From Cryptomeria japonica (Eukaryota > Streptophyta > Pinopsida > Cupressales > Cupressaceae), in contig NC_081406.1 of the NCBI RefSeq assembly GCF_030272615.1, forward strand, positions 139,153,361 through 139,217,360: 64,000 bases of DNA, given 5' to 3'. The position numbers were made by a program, and so were the translations under genes. The first letter of the stretch is position 1. Each line of letters begins with the position of its first letter. This document shows, piece after piece, positions 46,760 through 58,520 of the stretch. The notes below the pieces were generated by a model. The model was not told the origin of the DNA. It did no database searches and saw only the letters and a program-made list of their open reading frames with translations.

Positions 46760-48600
46760 GAGGGAGCTTGTGTGGCATTACAGATTAAATAGGTGAAACA
46801 ACTTTTCTCTATTCATGATTTTTTAACATGTGTAGTGTTTGTTTATAAATGATAATTTAAATGTTTATAAAATTCTTTTATAAAAAAAAGTCGTGTAGAG
46901 TATAGTTTTTTGTGAAGTTCCGTTAAAACAGTTTTGTTTGTCAATTGAAATTTCAAACCTTGAAAAATCAAAGTTAAGTTTCAATAGTGTTTTGATTATC
47001 ACATCTCATTGTTTAAGATAAAATTGCTTGAAATTTCTTTCTATTAGTGCAAAGATTATTCTTAAAATCAACTTGAATGCAGATTGTAAATGGACTTAAC
47101 GTGCCAGTTAATTGAGTTTCTTTGTTTTGAAATTGATTTAGAGGCTGAAGTTCAAAATGGGAAAGACTTAAGTGTAATAAATATTAAAAATCAATTTAAC
47201 AACTTTGATTCAAATTATTAAAATTTAGTCGACATTCTAAGAATTTCAATTTAATGTCATAGTTGAATTTGTAAGGAGCTTTTTGAGGACTTTGTGCTAG
47301 ACTTTCACTGAGAAATTTATGCATCATATAATTGCTAAATAATAAATTTAACATTCAATATAGCTGAAGGATTTCTAGGGTAGTTGGATTGGTTCCACAA
47401 GTTTAGTTTATTTGAAATTATTTTTTCAAAATTTAATTTTTTCTAATGTGAGTTACATTAGTCATAATTAATTCTTCAATTTTTTTTTGAAAATTTATTT
47501 TTGTAGTGTGAGCTTATTCAAGAAATATTCAAAAAAACAATTGAAAAGAAAAGGTAGCTAGGTTTTCATAATGAATTTTTCAATATTCATTTTTGAGGAA
47601 TTTTTAATTAAATATTATATTATATTATTAAATTAATATAATATAATATTAAAAAATAAGATATATAGATATAAAAACATCCAAATAACTAAACATAAGA
47701 TTAAATTAAAATAATTAATACAAAATTACAATAAATATTAAGAATATTCTATTTTAAAAATATTTTATTAAAATAAATTAATCATTTTGAATTATTTTAA
47801 CATTTTTGTTTAATTAATCCAACATACAAAATTTTAAATTTAATTATTGAAAAAAATAATAATTTATGATAAATGTTATATGTTTTATTAAATAAAATAC
47901 CCATTTTTTAATTTTATAAAAAGAGATTTATATTATTTTTTCAAAATTTTATTTTTCATATTAAATAACATATTCTTAGTCATATTCAAGAAAAGAAATT
48001 GAAAAGAAAAAGTAGTTAGGTTTTCATAATTAATTCTCCAATATTATTTGTTTAAAATTTTATTTTTGTTGTGTTAGCTACATTATTCATATTCAAGAAA
48101 ATATTCAAGAAAGCATTTGAAAAGGAAAAGCAGTTAGGTTTTCATAATGAATACCACGTGTTAGGCACTTTAGTCTTATTAAAAAAAATGGTTCATGACA
48201 AAATATACTTTCTAATCACAACAATGTCAAAATGGTTTTTTTTTGACATATCTGTAAAAAATGTTTTTTCATAATCAAATGTTTTTTTTGTTTGATTTTG
48301 ATTGGTTTCAATTAAAATGTTCATTCACTTGTTAGTTACTTTAGAAACGTAGCCTCTCTTATAATTCTAGGCAAGAACTAATAAGAGATTGGAGAGTTGA
48401 AAGAATTTTTTAATTGTAAAAAAAGGAACATATTAATATCTCAAAAAGTACTAAATGAATGTATTGTAACAAATTTTTGAGGGATATAAAGGAATCCACC
48501 TCGATTACATGTATATTTTCATAAACCAAACAACTTGATTTATGATTTATAAGAAAATATTGAGACTATTTTTTATACAAATTTTTCATTCATAAAATAT
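46760..48600. repeat. AT-rich intergenic DNA with a thrice-repeated unit
   Basis: A unit containing ATTCAAGAAA, TTGAAAAGAAAA and TAGGTTTTCATAAT occurs near 47515-47575, 47985-48035 and 48090-48150 in the same orientation, with AT-rich linkers. No coding potential. The downstream gene's 3' end begins at about 48600. Confidence 0.5.
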
Positions 48601-48603
48601 GAT

Positions 48604-48609
48604 TTTATT
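48604..48609 (-). promoter_or_regulatory. Candidate polyadenylation signal of the terpene synthase
   Basis: AATAAA on the minus strand about 110 bases after the stop codon. Confidence 0.4.
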
Positions 48610-48719
48610 CAATAAGTTAAAATCTATTAATAAAATATGTTTTTTATCAAAATAGGAATCCTCTACTACATGATCATTTAAACTTACACATTATCCATAT
48701 CCTAAGTCTAATGCCACAT

Positions 48720-51700
48720 TTACACTCTTTCAAACATGGTTTTGATGATAATATTCCTTGTCTCGAGGTTAGAGATAGTAAATCCATCTCTTTCTTTGTA
48801 CAGAAGTAGAAGACCTTTTGATAAATTATATACACTTTCCTTTAAAATGACTGGAACATTATCAGGTTTCAAATATTCCCAGTTAAATTGTTTGAGTGTT
48901 TCATCAAATAAAGAATTGATATACTTTATTGCATCTTCCTCATTGGATCCGGGATGGTCTCTCAGATAACATGTTATACTTGAAACTACTTCTCCACGAT
49001 CTGCTTCAACCTTTAAGATAACATAAACTTTATTTTCAATATTTTGGATATAATTACCTTGAATCTATGGTAATTGATCACATATGAACAAAAAAATGAT
49101 GTTATGAATGTTAGATTTTCTAAATTTACAACATACCTTGAATGTTCTTGTGTCACCTCTTAGTCTAAGTGCTAAGCAAAAGAGCTCGTCAAACCTTGAT
49201 GGATAATGAATTTCTTTGAGGATTTCATTAGAAATGGGGACATCTAATGATAGTATAGGTTGTAAGGTCACTGCTCTAGATCCAGCAGTCACTTTTCCAT
49301 TTTCTAAATATTCATCTAAAGATGGTATAAAACCTGAAGCAAGCCACTCAGCCTCTTGCAACAATGCATCTATATAAGCTTCCCACTACATTTAAACAAT
49401 AATATAAATTAATACAAATACTTGAATCTAATATATTAAATAAAGATAAATCAATGACTATAATTCTTTTAAAATATTTCTCTTTCAAATTTGATATACC
49501 TAAATGTTTTGATTATTAATATTATTTCTAAAATCATTAAATTTTTACTCTTAAATCGTTTGTAAAGTTAATGGAAAATAGTTTTGCTTATATATAAACT
49601 ATATAAAATACAGATTCCTTAGGAGAAATAATAATATAAAATATTTAGATATAGTTTTACATACAAGAATAACAATAAACTAAATTACTATTTGCCTTCA
49701 AAATATTCTTCTTTTTTAATAAGGCTTATTTAATTAAATGTTAGTTAGGTGAATAATTTAATATTTAATAAATAATTTTAATTTTTTTAATTAATTTATT
49801 AAATAATAATATAATATTAAAAGTATTTTTAAAATATCAATATTTTAAAAAATCATACATTTTTACGTGTATATTCAAGCATGTCTTTGCCTTGATTTTT
49901 GTTGATCTCTCTAGCCATATCCTTTAAGACCTTATCAAAGGCCTTGAATACCACTTTCATAAATGTTGGAAGTCCTTCTATACTTGCTAATTCCCACCTT
50001 ATACAAAGAGAAACACAATATGTTACTATCCTTTGAACATATAAATATATAAATACCATAAAATATAGTATATAAATACCTCTTAATGGCTTGTGTGAAG
50101 ATCTTGAGCTCATCTAGAGTTGCATAGGTGTCATAAATATCATCTAAATATGTGATTATTGTACACAACTTTGCAAATCCAATTCTAAAAGTAGAATATT
50201 TTGGCTCAATACATCCTGAAGTTGCCCAAAAGTAAAATTCAACATGACGATGGCGACCAAACTCTAGCTTATCTAAGCCAGACTCTACCCACCATCTAAA
50301 ACACACACAAGTTAGTAAAAATATTAAAGTTTAAGTCTATAAATAGACATTGTACCATAGTGGATTAAAGTCTCAAAATAAAAAATGGCATAGTTTGAAT
50401 GTCAATAGTTTTGAATGCACAATAATTGCTATGCACTTTTTGCTTTTAACACATTTAAAAAGAAATTGTATAAAATTATACATTCTTAATATTTTTTTAT
50501 AAGATAACTTACACACCTTGAAAGGACTTGAATCTCTTGATGTTGCAATGATTGGATCATATTGAAGTCCAACTTTGCTAACTCTAAAATTTTTGAGTTA
50601 TTGATTCTGCAACAATTTCAATATTAAAATATTTAATTATTTGGAGAGAAACAATTTCAATATTAAAATATTTAATTATTTGGAGACCTCTCTGGAGACT
50701 TCTAAAAGCTAGAAATACAAGTATCTTATGTTATTTAAAATCTATTTTTTAAAGTGTTAATATTATCCTTTTTGTTATATATTTAATTAGAATGAAATAA
50801 TGATATCAAATTTCCATAATCCATAATGAATAGTGTAGATGCTTCTGGATTAGATTGTGTCAATAATTTTTGCGTCAACGTTTCAAATCACATTCTGTGA
50901 TCCATAATCATGATAAAAAGAGAGTTTATCACAATAAAATCTCCTTGAGCTCTCTTTTTATATATCATGATGATGGATCATAGAGTGTTATTCGAAATGT
51001 TGATGCAAATTTTTTTGACACAATCTATTCCAGCGTTAGAATGAAATAGTTTATGTAACAAGGCAATGAGATTACTTGTTGATGTTCTTGGCAAACCATA
51101 CATCGTCTTCTCCATATATGTCAATATAGGTCCTTGCTTCTAACCTAGGCACATTCGTGTGCCAACAATACTCCAAATTGAACTCTATCTGTTATATCAT
51201 AAAAATTAGAATCACATTTGATAAAATGAATTCATAGAATTAATATGCAAATTTAATATAATAGGTATGGTTACCTCTCTTGAAATACCGGTATCGTTTA
51301 CAATTTGTAGAGTTTCTTTTAAATATGACGTAGCAAAGGATTTTACATCATTGATAGCTTGATCTTGAGGAAATGAAATGAGTGAAGCCCGAAATAGATT
51401 TAGGATAGATCTTATCTCCTCATTGTTTGTCTGACTATTAGAATATTGTAATCGTTCATATTTACCTTTCAAGTGTAGTAACACATCTGCAATTGTACCA
51501 AATTAAATGAAATGTTATGTTCTATATAAAAAAAAAATCTGCAATGATACCAAATTAAATGAAATTTTATGTTCTATAAAAGAAATGCAATTTTAAGATG
51601 TGCAATTATTAGAAAAAAATCTATTATATTGATAAATTAATTAATTAGATTAAAAATATTATTTAAATGTGATTATGAAAATGTTCAAATTTTAAATTAT

Positions 51701-53871
51701 AATAGAAAGAAAGCAATAATCTATTACTTAATTAAAATGATGACCCTAGTAATCTATTACTTAATTAAAATGACGACCCTCTAACTTTTTGAAAAAATCT
51801 ATTTAAATAATGTTTAATCAGCCTGTTTTAAGATCTTATTAATCATGAACTAACTTTTCAATATTAATTTTATTAAGCCTGAGCTTCATTTGTTTTATTG
51901 ATTTGGAAGGATTTTAGACTAAAAAGAAAAGTCATAAGTGATTTGAAACAATAATTTAATAAGTTTATAAATTTATATATGTATATACAAATCTATTAAA
52001 TTATATATTATTTATTTTATTTTATGTAAGTTTATTTAATATATAAAGTTGAACATTATAAATATATATTATAATTAAAATATAATTAATAAAAAATATA
52101 AAAATAAAATAATTCATATTTTTCTAATTTATATAACATTAAAATATCATATACGTACATTTTTTTATTTCTTTTTTATTGTTTTAGATTTGAAATTTTA
52201 TGGACAAAATATTTATTTGTTTTCAAAGAACACATTTTGATATTACATATAAAATGAATCTTATAACATACAAATAATTATTTTTGATTCAATGGTTACA
52301 GATGAGCAAGCTGAAATAGTACACTTTAAGCTTTCACTTGTTTAGGTGGTTCATCTAAAATTTCACTTGTTTAGGTGGTTCATCTGAAATTACCAAGATG
52401 TTGGTGTTTTTTCAAATAAACTACCTAAACAAATCAACTTAAAATATACGATGTTAAATCAAAATACTAAGATATTACCTGAAGATATGCCATATCTATG
52501 TAGACGAAGAATTCGAAATCCCAAAGCTGTAGTGTTGAGATCTACAAAAGGACTCTCTCTTCCACGTCCAATGCCTTGGTCATTCCAATATCTGCTATCC
52601 AAAAAATTCCTTGGCAAAAGAATTAGGCTAAAGAATAGAGTCTATTATGTATATAGATTGATCTTACTCATAAAGAGCTGGTGCATTCTGGCTACTGACT
52701 GTATACTTGAAGACACAATTTCCAACATAAACAGTTTGTACTGGTTAGACGACATATCATAATAACATTAGTCTTGGAGTTCGAAAAACAAACAAACAAA
52801 CCTGTAAACATAGTCAAGAACAGTTTTTATTTCATTTTGGAAATGGCGGTCAATTCCAAGGCGTTCTACATCGTCCACCATTGAAAGACGTTGATATAGG
52901 TCATCTGCAGATGAAGAGTGTAGAGGAAGGGCATTGAACATTTCCTTGATATCCATGATAAGCTTCTCTTGATGTTCACCATAAGAGGGAGTCTGTGTGG
53001 CATTACAGATGGAAAGAAAGTAAGACCAAACAGATTAAAACTTTGGAATCTATTACTGCTTTAGCTGTGTAGTAGTATTTTATTTATGTTTTTAGGTGAA
53101 ACCATTTTTTTTCAATCGAATCTTTTGGATTCATTAGGAAGATAGAAAGCTTAAGAAATAGAAAGATAGACTGTTGTAGATCTTTGGAGACTATAAAGAA
53201 TTAATAGAATGTTTTTCTATTTCTTGAACTTTCTATTATTCTAATGATAGATCACATAATGTGATCCGAAACGTCGATGTAAGAAAATTACACACAATGA
53301 AAATTATAAACAACAATGACTTTTCTTCATCCATTTTTTTAATATGAATGATATTACTTTATAAATGACAATCCGAACAAAAAATTGAATGGTGACAGTA
53401 ACTTTTACAAAGAGAAATCGGAACAGGAGCCATAAATGTATAATTAACAACAATGAGTTTTCTTCATACACATTTTTAAGATGTATAATATTATTTTATA
53501 TAAGGAATAGATCTATAGAGGTCCCCACATTAGTGATTACTCTATAGATCTGTACCCCACTAACGATCTTCAAGAAGCTATGTACTCACTATACTTAGCT
53601 TAGAGTAGATAGTAAACAATCTTACCTCACAAGATTTTGAGAGAGATTGTATGAAATCATTGTCCCACAAGTTTGGGTGATGATTAGCTGTGCGTCGCGC
53701 AATAGATTGATGAGTAGATGAAGCCTTGCAAGGAATTAAATCCAATCTTTTTCTGCTTGGCTTTGGAAATGCATTAGCAAAAAGCTTAAGGTGATTGCTT
53801 GCATTGTGTGTGGATGGGCATTTGAAGCCTGGCAAAATGGCAGTAAAGGGAGAAAGAGAGACTGAAGCCAT
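48720..53871 (-). CDS. TPS: Terpene synthase, TPS-d class, plastid-targeted, ten exons, intact
   Basis: Exons (minus): 53871-53626, 52992-52802, 52591-52479, 51486-51275, 51188-51076, 50606-50517, 50295-50080, 49997-49859, 49385-49137, 49010-48720. All junctions are GT-AG. The spliced frame is 1860 bases, 619 residues, no stop. Residues 1-58 are Ser/Lys/Arg-rich, a plastid transit peptide. R59-R60...W69 is the RRx8W motif of monoterpene synthases. R322WW begins the class I alpha domain. D373-D-I-Y-D377 is the DDxxD metal site and D518/T521/E525 the second metal motif (first position Gly). These enzymes ionise a prenyl diphosphate, most often geranyl diphosphate in plastids, to make volatile or resin terpenes. 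The exon count and 619-residue length fit conifer mono-TPS genes. The DxDD motif of class II cyclases is absent. The product cannot be predicted. The start ATG is the first in frame and in good context (GAGAATGGC). Confidence 0.93.
50841..51036. mobile_element. Foldback MITE in terpene synthase intron 5
   Basis: About 196 bases whose two halves are inverted copies: the left half includes GATTGTGTCAA, GCGTCAACGTTTC and GTGATCC. The right half, reverse complemented, gives GATTGTGTCAAAAA, GCATCAACATTTC and ATGATCC. It could form a long hairpin. It lies wholly within intron 5 (50607-51075), 40 bases from the exon 5 donor. Same family as the arms at 15-101 and 53226-53290. Confidence 0.7.
53226..53290. 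repeat. Foldback-repeat fragment in terpene synthase intron 1
   Basis: GATCACATAATGTGATCCGA followed by AACGTCGATGTAAG is the right-hand arm of the same foldback family. The left arm is not recognisable nearby, so this is a decayed copy. Confidence 0.5.
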
Positions 53872-53945
53872 TCTCAGTGATTATGGAAAGAAGCACTGAT
53901 ATGAGAGCTGTGAAAGCTGGGTATTTAATGCCTGAACTGAACACA

Positions 53946-53953
53946 CTTATAAA
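53946..53953 (-). promoter_or_regulatory. Candidate TATA box of the terpene synthase
   Basis: The minus strand reads TTTATAAG about 75 bases before the start codon, leaving a short leader of ~45 bases. A weaker alternative, ATTAAATAC, lies at 53921-53929. No experimental start is visible. Confidence 0.4.
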
Positions 53954-53959
53954 TGCGAT

Positions 53960-55878
53960 GATACCATCAACATGATTAATAAAACTCTTAACATGATTAG
54001 TAATGTTGACTTTCTAATACCATTTGAAACTTGATTGGGGTACCTACCGTTTCATACCTCGGATAAGATCTCCAAGAATTTTAACACTGTTTTAGTTTTT
54101 CTAAATCTTTGGCTTTAGGTTAAAAGAAATTGAGCTGTTCGACACTCAACAACCCTAACTGGTTAAAACTTGTTTGAAGGAGGGTACCTGATAATTAAAG
54201 ATGGATTAGTAGATAAAAATGCGACAAAATTGGGAATCTTCTGATGATACTGAGGTACTCTGTTGGTGGATGTCTTTCATGGGACTTCGTTTATTGGTAG
54301 AATGAGCTACTCTATTGGTGGATGTCTTTCATGGGACTTCGTTTATTGGTAGAACGAGGTAATTTATTGTACTTTATCCTAAATATTTGTGCAACTCAAA
54401 TAGTCCAGGTCTTAGTGATTAGTCCATATAAAACTAGTGGAAAATGCATGTTTAAAAATCATTTCACTAACATACATGCATGATTTTAGTTAGTCTTACC
54501 ATTAGAAAAAGATCTCCCATTAACATTTAGAACAAGTGTGATTATGTAGGGTCTTCTCCCATTAACATTTACTTTGTTATGTTTTCATTTATTATATTTA
54601 CAAAGTTTATATATACATATACACACATATATATATACATATACACATATATACACATATATATAGACACACACACATAGTCTATTATTTTTAGTTTGAA
54701 ATATCATGATAGGGATTTATGTTAGAATGGATCACACTCATATCAATTTTCACTTTATACCATTTGACTTTGTTTGAATGCTTTTAATTTTTTATTCTAA
54801 TAATTCTATTTAATGGTTCCCTCGTGAATACTATTACTCATAATGCTTTATTCCAAACTATTGTTACTCTTTCTATATTTTTATATATAGATATTTTTTG
54901 CATGTGTATTTATACATATACATGTCCAATCAATACAAGCCATACTTTTTTTGCTAAAATAATTTTTATTTTGTCTTCAACTATACATAAATCAATTGGA
55001 CCCATGATTTTACATAATATGCTACTATTAAATAGTTTTCCACTATTAAAAATTATAATTGGTTACGCCTTAATGTTCCTAAAACAATTGTTATAGTTCA
55101 CTCATGATTTTATCACCATATATATTTTTATTTCTATTTATATTTTACATTTGTATTTTAACAATGTGACAAGTATTTCTATTCTTTTATTAAGGTGCAA
55201 GTTCAATGAAAAATATGGTAGGAGGTCAAAAGGGAAAAAGAACATCTAGGAGATGCATAATTAAAGTGACTCATGTAGTGAAGTTAACTTCTACATAATA
55301 GTTCAAGGAATACTGTAAAGGAGAGGATTTTCTACTCTCAAGACAACGAGGTCTCAAGGTTACCTCAATTGATCTACTAAAATGATAAGGAAAAATACTA
55401 AAGAATGTTTATGTAATCAAATTAAATAAATGCTAAGTTTAATGAGGGAGATAAACTAAAATTACTAAATCACATCGATATATAGTAAGATAAAAATGTC
55501 ATTTAAGTATAGAAACAAAAAACAAAGAGGTTGAGGGTTTCACCACCAAGTGGATTTACTCTTGACCTTGGATGACAACACATTGCATAGATGTTTGCAC
55601 ACATACATTGTCATCTTGAATAAATAAATAGTAACCAACCATATAAGAAAAATCTAGTAGGCAAATATACACATCAACAGTTTGTGGCTCCTCACTTAAG
55701 ATAGTATCTACATGATGTGACCATAAACAAGAGGATACTTGAGTGTTATAATTGCTTAGAGTATTTAGGTAGATCTTCATTGTTAGAGAGAAAGACGGAG
55801 AAGAGTTCTAGAAATGCCAAAAGGTTGTAAAAATGAGGACAATAGATTTTTTTATTAAGCCAAATGGGTGGGAGGAGC
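53960..55878. other. Intergenic DNA upstream of the terpene synthase
   Basis: No gene recognised. A 52-base tandem duplication (54256-54307, 54308-54359) and an AT/AC microsatellite (about 54608-54680, ATATATACATATACACA-type) are present. A 74-codon minus-strand frame at 55556-55780 matches nothing I know. Confidence 0.45.
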
Positions 55879-56386
55879 TGTTGGCGATTTGAAGGAATTG
55901 ATTATGTGTTGCATTGATGTTTGTCATTGATGGCAACACTAGAAACACCGGCTACACTAGCTGCTTTAGCTATTTACCAGTATCTGGTTGGTCCCGGTTG
56001 GTTTGGTTTATAGTTGGATTATGATCCAGTATGCTCTGGTATGCCTTGGTTTGAGGAATTGGTTTGGATTGGTCATGCATGTGTTCCTGATGTGTATCAC
56101 ATTCAGTTGGTTTTGATTTGGTGATCAGATGCTATCCTGTATGTTGGCAAGCTTGGTTTGTTGTTTCGGCGAGGGTTTCACCAATAGAGCTTTATTGAAG
56201 ATCCTTGATGATATGCATAAGTGGTGTTGGTGCAGCGTTTAGTAGAGATTCAGGATGTTGATGGTGATCATGTTCGAGACTTGGTTGATTGGGATCATTT
56301 CTTTAGCATGTGTGGATCTAAATTGGGTCCCGGTACTATGTAGGTTATGGACTAGTTTTTGTAACATGTTGGAGGATGTTTTTGAT
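55879..56386 (+). repeat. Copia-type LTR, left part (split by a LINE)
   Basis: Starts TGTTGGCGATTTG and contains GTCATTGATGGCAACA and ATAAGTGGTGTTGGTGCAG, close to segments in the LTRs of the plus-strand copia at 15.9 kb (GATAAGTGGTGTTGGTG). It continues at 63821 after the LINE and runs off the window end. Only the LTR is visible, so it may be a solo LTR or the start of a full element. Confidence 0.6.
56366..56386 (+). other. LINE target-site duplication, left copy
   Basis: Begins ATGTTGGAGGATGTT, then TTTGAT. The right copy at 63821-63841 begins identically, then CCTGAT. The first 15 bases are identical. The T-run may instead be the LINE's short A-tail. Confidence 0.75.
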
Positions 56387-56402
56387 TAAGGAAAATTAGG
56401 TT

Positions 56403-58520
56403 TTAAGGGACCTGAAACTTGCTTACATTATGAAAAGATAAGCATGAAAGAAGCAAGAGAGAACAAAACAAAGACAGAAAATCTGCAAAAGACCAGGAGA
56501 AAAAACAACAGCAAGGGAAAGGGATAGCACAAAGCCAGCGAGAGACTGGCAAACAAAGACCAAAATTGCATATCAGATAAAAATATTTATACTCTTCCGC
56601 ATCCTTCACCAGCATCATCATAGCCTTAGCAACTTCTCTCAGGTCTTTGTTCTCCTACTTCAGATGAATGTCTTTAGTCTTTATCTCCAAATCACAGGTA
56701 GTCTACCTAGTTCTTCGTCTGGACGTTTGGGGAGCAGAGCTGGAGGTTGACATCTCATCAATGATCACCATTTCTTTGTTCTGTTGGTTCCTCTCCAGAA
56801 AATCCACTAGAGCGTTCATATTATGAGACGAAACCCTCAAGACCTCAAGACTGTGATTCATAAAATTCTTCAATGCCTTCTCAATTTTAGCAACCCGATT
56901 GATGATGATTTCATTTTCAACCTCGGCCTTATCTTTGACAATTCTGATCACATCTTCCAGATGCTTCAAGTCTCCCTTAATCATATCTTTTTCTGACCAA
57001 TCCTACATTTCAATTTCATCCTCTGCCTCACTGGTTTCCACCTTTGCATCCTTTTTCCCGATATTGGTATCCTTAATCAAATCCTGAATCTTATACTCCA
57101 AATCTCTCCGTTTACTCTGAATACTGGTATTATTTTCAATTACCCATTTCTGGAAATTGAAAAATTCTAGAGTGCTGTTTATGGCAGCCTTCAAAATGGA
57201 GTCCGCCATTTCCCTACCCTGCTCAGAGCTCACAAATTCAAGGTTAGCTTCCTTCGTGGTATTCTAGGCAACATTCCCGCTATCCGAGACAATAGGGTTT
57301 GAATCAGGCTTTTCAACATAAACTTTTCTCTTCACCTCCTCCTCTTCTCCTACATCCTCTTTCTTCTCACTCTCCACTTCATAATCAGCCGCCTTCCCCT
57401 ATTCCTCCTCCATACCAGCTTCCACATCCATGTCCTCTTTATCAACATCATCAACCCTCCCTTTTTTATGGAGAGGAGCATTAGATGTATCATCGTCAGA
57501 CTCAGAACCATCATGACTATCTGAGATATGGGCATTTGCCAGCAAATGATCATCCTTACTAACCCTAGCTTTTTTCTTCGAGTGTTCGTAAATGAGCAGG
57601 ATGAGACCTTGATGAGCTATGGGATAGGATTTGGGTTTTTTGGCATGGTCAGCCAAGCACTCATTCAAGGAAGAAGCTAAGTAGAAAGGCAAAGAGATCT
57701 TAACTCCATGGCGAAAATGGTCAAGAATAGCAAAATGATAGTTATAAACCTTCGTAAACCTACCATCAATAGTTAGTAATTCCATCAAAACCCTTAACAT
57801 CTTCTACTAGAAGGACTTTACCTGATGAGGGAGGTAGTAAGAAACATTGTCTTTCTTGGCGAGCTGAACCTTCTCATCATCAGTTTTAGGGAAATTTTTA
57901 ATAGCTTCAGCCACAAACTTTTGATCTCTTTAAAACTTGGTGCCTTCCTTCTGTAATCCAATTACTTCCACCACCAAATCATCATCGAGCTTCCAGGTCT
58001 CCCCAAACAGAGTGACTTTGTTGTTGTTCCATCCCTTGGCAAAGCCTTTAGACACCAACTTTTTGCTGCCGTGCAATTTTTCCATGTAGTCTGTGAAACC
58101 ATGTCTATGGAGCCTCCTCCAAACTTTCTGCTCACTTTTCCAGTTACCACAGCCAAAGGGCTCATTCCGGTTAAGGTTACCTCCCATGTTGAAATGCAGG
58201 TCAAGGTTTTCAACAGAGCACAAATTACTCACAAACTGAAGACCAAGAATTAAGCGTATGCTCTTGAACAAAATGTTGGGTTCAAAAAATAGGGTGCTTT
58301 CCTTGAATTTGAAGAGGTATTTAATAATGATCATGATGAGCCAACACTTATTATGATTAGCCCCATCACACCAGTGATCATAATAACGATGCCTAATAAA
58401 AATCATCAACTGACACTTCACATAACCCCAATCTCTATCTTTGATATCCGGACCTAAAGAAGTAATGATCAAATTAACTTGAACCATGGACACAATCAAA
58501 TAATAATTGCTCCAGGACAT
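56403..58520 (-). pseudogene. Third LINE frame (ORF3), ~705 codons, unrecognised protein with coiled coil
   Basis: A single frame, unshifted over 2.1 kb, interrupted only by about eight stops (one TAA at 57930; TAG at ~57810 twice, 57399, 57264, 57003, 56703, ~56655). ATG 58520 overlaps the end of ORF2 by ~50 bases in another frame. In order: an N-terminal region rich in aromatic and hydrophobic residues; WKLDDDLVVEVIGLQKEG, reminiscent of helical domains in plant-transposon proteins; VYNYHFAILDHFRHGVKISL; a basic patch (KKKARV) and acidic low-complexity region (DSHDGSESDDD, EEE runs); then a coiled coil (KHLEDVIRIVKDKAEVENE onwards) ending in SSAPQTSRRRTR. No catalytic motif seen. It may be a captured transposon or host gene, or an element-specific protein. 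The last ~65 codons may be untranslated tail. Confidence 0.55.

Noticed and set aside
52451-52762. 103-codon plus-strand frame
   Set aside because: Antisense shadow of terpene synthase exon 3 and the intron on its 5' side.
55556-55780. 74-codon minus-strand frame
   Set aside because: Looks protein-like but I recognise nothing in it and it has no context; left as intergenic.
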